From: Mycoplasma testudinis ATCC 43263
GTDB lineage: Bacteria > Bacillota_I > Bacilli_A > Mycoplasmatales > Mycoplasmoidaceae
NCBI RefSeq assembly: GCF_000687795.1
Contig: NZ_JHXT01000016.1
Location: 1 to 36,155, forward strand
Direction: 5' to 3'
Length of the DNA: 36,155 nt
The notes under the pieces: generated by a model
Told to the model about the DNA's origin: nothing
What the model saw: the letters and a program-made list of their open reading frames with translations, nothing else
The model's database searches: none
In this document: piece after piece, positions 28,166-36,155 of the stretch
How positions within the stretch are numbered: the stretch's first letter is position 1
How the letters are laid out: the number at the start of each line of letters is the position of its first letter
Position numbers and translations under genes: made by a program

Positions 28166-29226
28166 TGTTAAAAGTTAATGAAGACATTAAAAAAAAGAAA
28201 TCAAGTTGACTTGAATATCTTGCAAGATTTTGTAAAAACCGTTTGAATAATTTTTTAAATTATTGAAAGGAAAATTGAATCGGATTATTATTTTTAATCC
28301 CACTGATTTTTTTGATTATTCTTTTTTCAATTATTCCAATTATTGAAACCTTTAAGGGTTCATTTACTTTTTTCCCTTTTTCAAATACACGGCTAATCAC
28401 GGAAACTGGAATAAAAAATTTTACAGATTTAGTAAAAACAACCGGCTTTAAAAATGCCATAGATAATACTTCTTTTGTCATGTTTTTAACGACGCCGATT
28501 TCAATCATCTTTGGTTTGTTTTTTGCAATGTTAATTTCCTCAATGTTTTCTAAATTTAGTAAGAATTTTTTTATTACTAGCTTATATTCACAATTTTTTA
28601 TTTCATCTTTTGCAATTGGGATTTCATTTACATTTCTTTTTGGGCAAAAAAATGCTATGTCAAATTTGTTAAATCTTGGAATTAGTTTTGGGGCTGGTGA
28701 AAATAGCCGTTCAATTTTATGGGTTTATTTTATTTTCCAGATGTGAAGATCATTTCCGTTTAATGTTGTAATCTTTCATTTTGCAATAAATAAAGCTAAT
28801 TTGAAATACTTAAAAAGTTTTAAAATTGATAAATTAAAAGTTAAAGAGAAATTTTTATTTATTTACTGGTTTGAATTGAAGCGTTCATTTGCCAACGTGA
28901 TTTATACAAATTTTATTTTTGCAGCATTAATTTATCCGCCCGCATTCGTTGATTTCTCGGACTTGAGTAGTATTAATGGACAAACAATTACTAGTTTTAT
29001 TTACCAGTTTTTTGTCCCAACTGGAAATTCGATTCGAATCAATTTTCAATTAGCTTATGCGGCTTCATTAATTTTCTTTTCATATATTGTTTTTGTTTTA
29101 TTTTTAGTTTGATTAGTGCGCTGAAAAAATTTATTGAAATACTATGCTTTATTTGGAAAAATAAATCGTTTGGTTTTGGACCGACCAACTGTTTTGATGA
29201 AGAAAGGAGTCACAAATAATGATTAA
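28165..29226 (+). CDS. ABC transporter permease (MalF/UgpA-type)
   Basis: The permease has 353 aa and its ATG overlaps the stop of the ATPase gene by one base. A basic N-terminal segment of about 37 residues precedes six expected helices, the first at about 43-63 (WIGLLFLIPLIFLIILFSI). The EAA-type coupling loop lies near residues 215-225 (HFAINKANLKYLKS) but is poorly conserved, as in other mycoplasmas. Five or more TGA codons are Trp. It pairs with the next gene's product to form the channel. The final codons overlap the next ATG by 8 bases. Confidence 0.85.
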
Positions 29227-30055
29227 AAGAATTGTTTTGGAATTACTTAAATATATCTTAACTATTGTGATTTTAATTCTCACATTATTTCCGTTATATT
29301 ATTTAATAGTTGTTAGTTTAACTAGCACGGAATTTTTATCGCGTGGTGTAGTTAGCTTTGTCCCTGATTCAATCAATAATAATTATCAAACTATTATTGG
29401 ACCCGAACTCAATTCTGCACTTGCCTTAACGGCGTCTGTATTGGTTAGTCTGATTGTGATTAGATTAGTAGTCTATACATTAGCTGGATTTGGATTAAAC
29501 AAAGTTGGTAAAATAACTAGAAAGATTGTTTTTGGCTTATTTTTGTTTGTCAGTATTGTTCCTGAAATCACAATTTATATAGCCTTACGGGTTTTGCTTT
29601 TTCAAATCAACGCCACGACGACTTCATTAATATTCAGTTTAGCGTCAAATAGTATCTTTTCGTTTTTTATTATGATTTATGTGTATAAATCCATTCAATC
29701 TGTTTCCGCTTCTAAAAGTCGTATTATGAAGATTGATAAATTACGCTGATACCAACAATTCGTGTACGTTTATTTACCAGTTTTAAAAATGCCTTTCTTT
29801 TTATTGGTGGTATTTACAGCAATTCAAAGTTGGAACGATTATTTATGGCCAAATTTTCTTCTGTCAGGAACCGCTTTAGAAAATATCACTATTTGATTTT
29901 TACGACAGGGTAGTGGCGCCGAAGGTGGAACTTCAGGTTTAGCAAGTCTACAAAACTTACAAGCTGCAGGATCATTTATTTCTTTAATTATTCCTTTAGG
30001 TATTTACTTAATTTTTTCATATTGAATTAATCGGGGAATATCTCGTAACGTTTAA
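29219..30055 (+). CDS. ABC transporter permease (MalG/UgpE-type)
   Basis: This 278-aa protein is the second channel subunit. Its first helix is at about 8-32 (LKYILTIVILILTLFPLYYLIVVSL), with the usual MalG-type start. The family pattern IQSWNDYLWPNFLLSG near residue 203 is almost diagnostic for MalG/UgpE ('..WNdfLwPlvl'). Two TGA codons are Trp. AGAAAGGAG lies before the ATG. Together with the ATPase and the lipoprotein at 30166 it makes up a complete importer. Confidence 0.9.
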
Positions 30056-30103
30056 TTCGTAACAAAAAAATGAATAATTGAACACAAACTATCGAAAATG
30101 GTG

Positions 30104-30109
30104 TATGAT
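30104..30109 (+). promoter_or_regulatory. Internal -10 box before the binding lipoprotein
   Basis: TATGAT at 30104-30109 with TTGAAC at 30079-30084 (19-base spacing) suggests a separate promoter for the lipoprotein. A small hairpin TGAGG/CCTCA at about 30128-30144 lies in the leader, and AAAAGGAG precedes the ATG. Confidence 0.4.
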
Positions 30110-30165
30110 AAGGCCTGATTAAATTTTTGAGGTTAATTCCTCATTTCTCATAAAAGGAGTTTTTA

Positions 30166-32115
30166 ATGAAGAGAAAGTTTAAAAAATCGTTGTTTGCTAT
30201 TTCAGGGTTAGGATTGTTTTCTGTAGCCACAATTGCTTCAGCATGTGGTACACAAAATCCGTCTGATGCCCAGAAAATTATTTTTCAATCAGCTCAAGGA
30301 GCAGTATATCCGCTTACTAAGGCACTTATTACGTTGGCACCACTTTATAATGATCAACAAAAAAATTCGCTTGATTTTTTACCGGTAGAGTTTCAACCTA
30401 ATGAAGTCACTAAAGCGGGATCAGAAGCAAAACTTGCTGCTAATGTTGTAGCAGATATTAATACCCCAGGAAATGTTCTTCCAAATATTATTTTAAACAA
30501 CCAAGGAGGAGCTTTCCTTGTCAACCAATATGGCAAATTATTAAACTTAGATAATTCTTCGATTAAAAGCAATCTCTTCTTAGATAAACTAGTCACTAAA
30601 TATAATCAACTTTCTGGACAAAGTTTAGATTCCAAAAAACTTTATAATATTCCATTTGATGTGACAGACACAGATGCATTAGGCTTCAATTTAGATATTA
30701 TGTGAAAACTGTTTGAGTTAATTGAAAATAATGGTGGACAAGTTGACCATAATATGGTGGTCGACCAATTAGGTAGCACCGGAGCCGCAACTGACGATCC
30801 AGCAACAACTACAAATGGTATTTTGCTTTATCAAGCAGCTAAAAAAGCAAGCACGTCAGGGAGTTCAATTCCAAAGGATTCTGCATTTAATGCATTAGTG
30901 GCTAATTCGCCAACTGCATTTAAGGATATTAATGTTAATGCCCAAACTTTTGCTAATACACAAAGTTCAATGCAATTTGCTAAAGATGTTTTTGATCACA
31001 CTCATTTAGATCCTAGTAAACTTACTGCTAAAAGTTCTGATATAAAGATTTTTGGAATTGATTATCAAGAAAATACTTTAGCTAAATCAATTTCCAATAA
31101 GATTGGCGGTGGCAAGTTTTTGTGGTCACTTAAATCTACAGCATCCTCAGCAACCGCTAACACTAACCAACCCCAATCAATAATTAATTACGACTTTACA
31201 AAAGATAATAAATTGCAAAAAGACTTCACCGGAACTTGAGATACTTATGTTAGTGATCATGACCAAACAAATGTTGTTGTTCCAGAAGCACCAGCTGGTA
31301 CAGCACCAGTAACTTATAATAGTACACAATATATGACTAATGCTAATTCAGCTAATCCTGGAACATGATTGTCATGAGACTTTAGAGAATATAATGCTGC
31401 ATTTGGTTATGTTGCTGCTGTTGGAGTTGAACAATCAATGAACAGTCCAACAATGAATCCAAAAAATTTTGGAAAAACTAATGATCCTTTGAAAGATAAA
31501 TATACTAGTTTTCCTGATGTTTATTACGGCCCCCAAGTTATGAAAAGTTTTGCCAACAATAATAATGAATCATACCTAGATGGTGGATCAAGTTTAGTTG
31601 CATTAACAACTGATAATGGTGGCAAGCGCGATAAAGCAACAATTAAATTTTTAGAATGATTGTATACAGGAAATGTAACTGACAAGATGGTAGATGGCAC
31701 TAGTAAAGAAATATCGGTTTCTCAATATTTAATTAATCACTCTGGATATGTACTTCCTTTGAAAACTAATGTTACTTCTGATGAATATACGAAGTTAACA
31801 ACACAATATGCTGATTTAACTAAAATGATTGATGAGTTACAAGCAAAAAATCAAACTGATTCTGTTGAATATAAAGCAGCATATACCCAACGAAATTATT
31901 TACGATCTGCGATTGTTTCTTTACAATCCATGTTACATTTTAATACTAATCAAAATACGGAATTATTAAATTATGCAATTGATGCAACATCTCAAGACAT
32001 GATTGATAAAATCAGTTCTGATATGCTTAATTACACTCTTAAAAATCCCTCCCCAATTAACGGTCAAGATGCTCTTGGGCAATTAACTAAATTAGCGAAT
32101 GGAGATATCAACTAA
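30166..32115 (+). CDS. P68-type lipoprotein, likely substrate-binding protein of the ABC importer
   Basis: The 649-aa lipoprotein reads through several TGA (Trp) codons. Signal peptide and lipobox IASAC with C27 are clear. The body has the mixed alpha/beta pattern of extracellular solute-binding proteins (e.g. DALGFNLDIMW; KATIKFLEWLYTGNVT near the end, like the closing helices of sugar-binding proteins). It fits the family named P68 surface lipoproteins, which in mycoplasmas stands next to just this kind of ABC operon; I recall MG185/MG186 near MG187-189. The job would be to catch the solute outside the cell and hand it to the permeases. It has its own promoter and a very strong terminator, so it can be made in excess over the permeases. 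Confidence 0.82.
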
Positions 32116-32145
32116 AAAGCTTTTTTAATTGCTTATTGATTCTTC

Positions 32146-32173
32146 AAAGGTCACACTAGGTGTGACCTTTTTT
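32146..32173 (+). terminator. Intrinsic terminator of the ABC operon
   Basis: AAAGGTCACAC (32146-32156) and GTGTGACCTTT (32160-32170) form a perfect 11-bp stem with a TAG loop, followed by T. It lies 31 bases after the lipoprotein stop. Confidence 0.85.
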
Positions 32174-32208
32174 ATGTTTTTTGGTTAGTTTAATTTCTTA
32201 TAATTACT

Positions 32209-32214
32209 TTAATA
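32209..32214 (+). promoter_or_regulatory. Probable -10 box of the MBL-fold hydrolase gene
   Basis: TATAAT lies at 32209-32214, 57 bases before the ATG at 32272. No clear ribosome binding site is seen. Confidence 0.4.
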
Positions 32215-32271
32215 AGTTATTAAAACAAATTAAGCATTAAAATATAAATAAGTATATAAGGGCATTAAACT

Positions 32272-32931
32272 ATGAAAATAAACTATCACGAAGGCGAGAT
32301 TTTTTCTGATTTGTATGTTTTTATTGATTCCAGAATAATTAATAATAGTTATATTTTATTACGCAATAATACGACAATTATTATTGATCCAAGTTTTAAT
32401 GGTGACAAGATTAGTGTCTTTTTAAAGCAACGTGGTTTAACTGTTAATGGGATCTTAATTACCCATGGACATAATGATCATACATGGAGTGCAAAACAAT
32501 TAGCAAAAGAATTTAAAGCACCAATTTATGTTCATGAATCTGACTATAAACTTTCAAAAAAAATTGAAACATATCATTTTGATCAATTAGGTCAACTTGA
32601 TGATTCTAATGTTATTACTTTTAATAAGTCTTTGCCAACCATTGGAAATTGATTTGAATTAAAAGTTTTGCATACACCTGGTCATACTCCCGGAAGTAGC
32701 AGTTATTATACTGATAAGTATGTTTTTACAGGCGATCATATTTTTGATGTTGATATTGGTCGAACTGATTTCCCATATTCAGATTCAAAACAAATGCAAC
32801 ATAGTATTAAAATTTTTGTTGATCAATTCAAACACAAAAAAATGTGAGTCTTTCCAGGCCATGAAGAATGAACACTAGTAGATGAACTTGAAAATATCAA
32901 TAATGATGTAGCCCCTTACTTTAATCGTTAA
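32272..32931 (+). CDS. Metallo-beta-lactamase-fold hydrolase (glyoxalase II-like)
   Basis: The product has 219 aa and reads through four TGA codons. The metal-binding motif THGHNDH has H65, H67, D69 and H70; the further ligands are H in HTPGHTPGS (about 138-143), D in FTGDHIFD and the last H in VFPGHEEW. It fits small thiolesterase/glyoxalase II-like members of the superfamily, about 210 residues long, that hydrolyse S-acyl glutathione or similar thioesters. There is no signal peptide. It stands alone between two terminator-like structures. Confidence 0.88.
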
Positions 32932-32953
32932 GAGGCGTATTCATCTAAGATTT

Positions 32954-32985
32954 AAAAAAACCTATCATCGTTAAGACGATAGGTT
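32954..32985 (-). terminator. Minus-strand terminator hairpin
   Basis: AACCTATC (32959-32966) pairs with GATAGGTT (32978-32985). The A-run at 32954-32960 becomes a T-run on the minus strand, so this has terminator form for minus-strand transcription. On the plus strand it could still close the MBL gene without a T-tail. Confidence 0.5.
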
Positions 32986-33325
32986 GCTTGAATAATTTAT
33001 TTTCCTGTAATGCCTCCTTTAACAGGTATAAAACAGCAGGCCCATCGAGTCAAGTTAAAGAAACTTTGACGAACCATTTCATAAGATAAAGTTTTAAAAA
33101 CCGGAAGTTATAATTGAATAAACATAAAATTTAAACATGTCTTCTCATAAGATTCCTGGATGCTTTCAGATTTGATATTGCTTTAGATAAATTAATAAAA
33201 TTGGCCTTTTTTCATTTTATTTCCAACCGATAACATCTTCCAAGGAGTGCAAAGAAGACTGATTTTGACGTGAGCTTACTTGTTAAATTTTATCAGTAAA
33301 TAATTTCCGCTACGTCAGGATTCGC
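32986..33325. other. Long spacer with a small minus-strand ORF and inverted repeats
   Basis: No assured gene is seen. A 26-codon minus-strand ORF (33077 to 32997) starts with ATG, begins MVRQSFFNLTRWACC and ends just ahead of the minus-strand terminator; it has no ribosome binding site and may be the tail of a decayed gene. Nearer the next promoter, TGACGTGAGC (33266-33275) with GCTACGTCA (33309-33317), and inside it TTACT (33276-33280) with AGTAA (33295-33299), form nested inverted repeats. Confidence 0.35.
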
Positions 33326-33350
33326 TTGACAAAAAAAAAAAAAACATAAT
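33326..33350 (+). promoter_or_regulatory. Promoter with an A14 homopolymer spacer (possible phase switch)
   Basis: A consensus -35 box TTGACA (33326-33331) runs into 14 A residues (33331-33344), and CATAAT (33345-33350) is a good -10 box. The spacing is 13 bases, short of the usual 17, so the promoter would be weak or off at this length and stronger with about four more A. The M. hyorhinis vlp lipoprotein genes are controlled by a poly(A) tract in the same position. Confidence 0.55.
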
Positions 33351-33450
33351 AACTAATCAGATAGTATATTAACATAATAGTTTTTAACTTTATTGTTTTA
33401 AGTTTGTTTGATATTATTATTTTTTTTAACGTTTTTCAAAAGGATTTGAT

Positions 33451-33951
33451 ATGAGTGCACTGCAAGCTTTGAAAAAATTTGAAATTCCAAATACAGAATT
33501 CAATAGCAACATTAAACGTGAATTTTATGACTGATTGTTTAACAGAATAATCATTCGACATTTAGGCCATATTCAAGGAGGCATAGAAGAATTAGACCAT
33601 CATCGTGCGTCAGTAAGAAGCGGGATTTATGCTTTTCGAAAGTTAAGAAATTTAAGAACAATATCAAATTTGATTGGTGAAGACATATTTACGTTGCCGA
33701 TAGGTGAGGTAGAAGAATATCGTCATTATTTTTTAGAAAACGATGATGAAGTGCCCGAAAATCGTTTTGCTAGAACAGTCGATTGGCGGCCCGAGAACGA
33801 AGGTGAGCCACACATTCCGTTCAAAGATTTACTATTGCTTTTAAACAAATCTTATTCTAACGAATTATCTGCATCTTTATATTCACTGATTAGATTTTTA
33901 ATTTATCGAGAGAATCAAAACAACATAAATCGAAGAAATAGAAATAGATAG
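33451..33951 (+). CDS. Unknown 166-aa protein ahead of a lipoprotein gene
   Basis: The frame starts at ATG 33451, after AAAAGGA, and reads one TGA (33532) as Trp. I do not recognise the protein. It is rich in His, Arg and Asn, with several amphipathic segments (e.g. RSGIYAFRKLRNLRTISNLIG), and has a basic tail NINRRNRNR. There is no signal peptide or membrane helix, so it should be cytosolic or bind nucleic acid. It is 14 bases before the lipoprotein gene, so the two are probably co-transcribed from the A14 promoter at 33326. A regulatory role for its partner is possible but only inferred from position. Confidence 0.6.
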
Positions 33952-33965
33952 GTTTGGACTAAAAC

Positions 33966-35735
33966 ATGAAAAAAAATAACAAAAATAAATGATTTGTCGG
34001 CATATCGTTTGCTGCAACCTTACCAATCGCAACAATCGCTGCTGCTTGTGGAAATAGTCAAACACCCGAAACAGGTTCTAAATCCCAAGTAGATCTGTCC
34101 AATCAAGATAAAACTCAAATTGCAAGTTATTATAATAGTATTCCGAAATCGAATTTCGTTGCATTAGATAGTGATAAGTTACCTAGCGAAATACAGACTA
34201 AATTCCAAGTTACTTCTTCGTCTAACGAATTGGGTTCTAAATTTAATAGTATGTTGGTGAATACAGATTCAATCATACCTCCACTATTTGCAACATCCAA
34301 AGCATATCAATTTAATTTCAGTGTTGTTCCAGGTTCGGTTAGTGACTCCAGTGGTGGCCTAACCATTAAGATGGCATTAAGTGAAAATCGTGATGGAATA
34401 AATGTGTTTTTTAAAACCGATGGCGATGCCACAACAGATATTGCAGAAGCTGGTATACAATTTAATATTGGCGGGTTCGCTAATTATGACAAAGTTAAAT
34501 CTGCCACTCAAGAATATTTCACAAAATTGAAAAAGACTGCAATTACTTCGAGCGATTTTTCTCAAAAAATTCCATCTCTTGTAACTCCAGCAAATTTTTC
34601 CACTATTGAAAATTTCAACAAAATTTTGTCGACAAATGACAAATTATATATTCCTTCTATTATGAATGGATTAGATTTTTCAATTACAGAATCAAAACCA
34701 AATGATGCACAAGGAACTGTAGATTTTACAATCACAGCAAAAAGTCAAAATATTTCGGACTTAAATGTATCTGCAACTATATCTGTTTCAAATTTTAGTA
34801 CTACTCAAAATGAAATCACAAATGCTTTAAAATCTTTACCAGACGATATTACATTAACGTCTGAAGATAAAGACTATATTCCAGAAAATTTTGCATTTAT
34901 GCAAAACCAGGATTCTAGTTCTCTTACTAATTTTATTAAACAAAATAGCATAACATTACCAGAAAGTTCCAGCACTACAAAATATACACTTAAAGTAAAT
35001 GTTAATAGTTCAGATTTTAATAACAGTAACGGAACCATTAATGCAACAGTTGGAATTTTGGTAAATGGAAGTCCATTAACTTCGGCAAATTCAAAAACAG
35101 TAACTATTAAAGGGTTAGCAACTCCCAAACAATTAGTCGCAGCAGCAAAAGAATCTGAGCAAAATTATGCCAATTATGTAAAGGAAAACAGCAATTGAAA
35201 AGATGACTTCCAGATATTTACAAATTCTAAAACGGATTACGATAAAACTTACCAAATTATCTTTAATAATGGTAATTTATATGGTAGTTATCCGTCTGGT
35301 GGTAGTTATCGGTCTGGGCCAATTTATGGAAATAAAAATACGTCAAAACAATATTATGACTCTATTTCTTGAATAGAAAGACTTCTTCCAACTTTAGACA
35401 AAAACAACGCTATAATATCTAAAAATTTTAACATATTTTTAAATCCTTTTATGACGATCGTTGGTACTTATACATATTATGACGATCAAGGAAAGCCGCA
35501 TAATAGCATTCCAATTGATAGCGATACAGGAGATAAATTTATATCATTAAATTTTTCACTTCGTAATAAAATTATTGATGCTAATAGTGAAACTTTTCAA
35601 ATTTTAGCTAAAGATGGAACATTGATTAATTTTAATTTTGACAGTAAATCATCAGCAGATACAGAAAACAGTTACGTTATGAATACTGGTCTGACATATT
35701 CTACCAAATGAACAGATTTTTCAAAAACTAATTAA
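33966..35735 (+). CDS. Surface lipoprotein with tandem type-17-like domains
   Basis: The 589-aa lipoprotein reads through TGA codons at 33990, 35196, 35370 and 35709. ATG at 33966 is followed by a run of 8 A inside the first codons. The lipobox is AAAC with C27. At least two repeats of about 100-120 residues follow, each with strand-rich Thr/Ser/Asn-rich segments ending in patterns such as VSATISVSNFS and NATVGILVNG; they resemble the lipoprotein-associated type-17 domain found in mycoplasma lipoproteins. A short Gly-Ser-Tyr repeat (GSYPSGGSYRSG) lies at about 443-454. It is followed by a terminator. The role is probably at the cell surface and may be antigenic; the match to a named domain is not certain. 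Confidence 0.75.
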
Positions 35736-35769
35736 AAAACATGATTACTTTTTACACGGCGATTTTCCC

Positions 35770-35795
35770 AATGTCAAAAATTTCAGACATTTTTT
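35770..35795 (+). terminator. Terminator of the lipoprotein gene
   Basis: AATGTC (35770-35775) and GACATT (35786-35791) form a 6-bp stem with a 10-base loop, followed by TTTTT. It lies 35 bases after the stop codon. Confidence 0.6.
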
Positions 35796-35901
35796 CAACG
35801 TGAAAAGAAACTTTCAATGTCTTTTTGGAAGTAATGATTTAAGTGTGTTAATGTCTAGATTTCTTTGAAACCATTGACATCGTGTTATTAAAAGTATACT
35901 A

Positions 35902-35935
35902 AAAAACGGAAACGCTTTCGCAATTTTCCGTTTTT
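35902..35935. terminator. Bidirectional terminator-like hairpin
   Basis: AAAAACGGAAA (35902-35912) and TTTCCGTTTTT (35925-35935) form an 11-bp stem. The A- and T-runs give a T-tail on either strand. On the minus strand it lies 67 bases after the transposase stop and could end that gene. Confidence 0.65.
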
Positions 35936-36002
35936 ATCATTATTTAAACGCGCAAATCTTTGACTCTTGGTCAAGATTGAACAATAAATTAAGTGTTTGT
36001 AT

Positions 36003-36155
36003 TTATTCTGGTTGCAAATCTATATCAAATAGAATTTCGAGTTGCTGAATTATACTTTGCCAATTACGAACTTTCATTTGCCTATCGTCGCGTTCGTAAT
36101 TCATGATGCCTAAATAAACAATTTTTAGAATTGCTTTATTATTAACAAAACTAGA
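36003..36155 (-). CDS. IS256-type (mutator family) transposase, C-terminal end
   Basis: A minus-strand frame is open from the window end to a TAA at 36003, giving 50 residues. The pattern AILKIVYLGI near the start, then VRNWQSIIQQLEILFD at the end, matches the last part of mutator-type transposases ('aLLKllYLa...kkWt.p..nW...l.QL.i.Fedr'). The usual 'kkWt' segment is changed to ERDDRQMKV, so the copy may be divergent. Terminal inverted repeats could not be identified. The 5' part of the gene is outside the window. Confidence 0.5.
   Translation of the reverse strand, partial: SSFVNNKAILKIVYLGIMNYERDDRQMKVRNWQSIIQQLEILFDIDLQPE

Noticed and set aside
32986-33325. A structured RNA such as RNase P RNA, tmRNA or SRP RNA on either strand
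   Set aside because: I looked for the conserved cores I know (RNase P 'GAGGAAAGTCC', SRP 'GGTCAGGTCCGGAAGGAAGC', tmRNA tRNA-like ends) and found none.
479-35735. Many genes broken by in-frame TGA codons, as if pseudogenes
   Set aside because: TGA falls at Trp positions of known families throughout (AsnS, EF-P, TruA, Sir2), so this is the mycoplasma code and the genes are intact.
1-36155. tRNA genes
   Set aside because: No T-loop (GGTTCRANTCC) with a matching acceptor stem was found; GATTCGAATC near 29033 lies inside a permease gene.

Overview
This window comes from a mollicute of the Mycoplasma type. Genes run straight through many in-frame TGA codons at positions where the families have tryptophan, so TGA is read as Trp (code 4). 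The DNA is AT-rich, many surface proteins carry lipoboxes, and genes are packed in short overlapping operons. Two blocks follow the order I recall from M. genitalium: asnS-pgsA-cinA-(two more genes)-galE, and ecfA1-ecfA2-ecfT-truA. The sugar-type ABC operon plus lipoprotein also recalls that lineage. The species cannot be fixed from the sequence alone. I saw no rRNA, tRNA or CRISPR.

Layout. 1-5780 looks accessory. It holds the start of an unknown minus-strand gene, a 967-aa lipoprotein serine protease of the DUF31/MIP type with a visible His/Asp/Ser triad, and, convergent with it, a zinc-ribbon protein that reads as a degenerate SNF2 helicase and is split by a one-base frameshift in an A7 run. 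6079-12959 is housekeeping: asnS, pgsA, a stand-alone CinA domain, an IspD/TarI-like cytidylyltransferase, an unknown acidic coiled-coil protein, galE, then gpsA and msrA on the other strand. 13164-14515 has an alpha/beta hydrolase and a coiled-coil protein built from five 33-bp tandem repeats. 14992-20370 has an ECF transporter energizing module (with an unusually large EcfT), truA, a HAD phosphatase and a Sir2 enzyme. 20789-24854 has a family 2 glycosyltransferase, efp-yqhY-like-nusB, a membrane protein, and cutC-HIT on the minus strand. 25079-32931 has a lipoprotein, a three-gene ABC importer followed by its likely binding lipoprotein, and a metallo-beta-lactamase-fold hydrolase. 33451-36155 is accessory again: an unknown gene and a repeat-containing lipoprotein behind a promoter with an A14 spacer, then the end of an IS256-type transposase at the window edge.

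How the genes work together. The core genes cover translation (AsnS, EF-P, TruA), transcription antitermination (NusB), phospholipid supply (GpsA makes glycerol-3-phosphate, which PgsA uses), UDP-hexose interconversion and glycosyl transfer (GalE, the glycosyltransferase), repair (MsrA), and nutrient import (ECF and sugar-type ABC systems).

The most interesting signals are the phase-variation-like promoter (consensus TTGACA, A14, then CATAAT) ahead of the last lipoprotein, the Walker-A-less SNF2-like gene facing the DUF31 protease, a perfect 16-bp palindrome inside the promoter of the ABC operon, and the roughly 140-residue insertion in EcfT.
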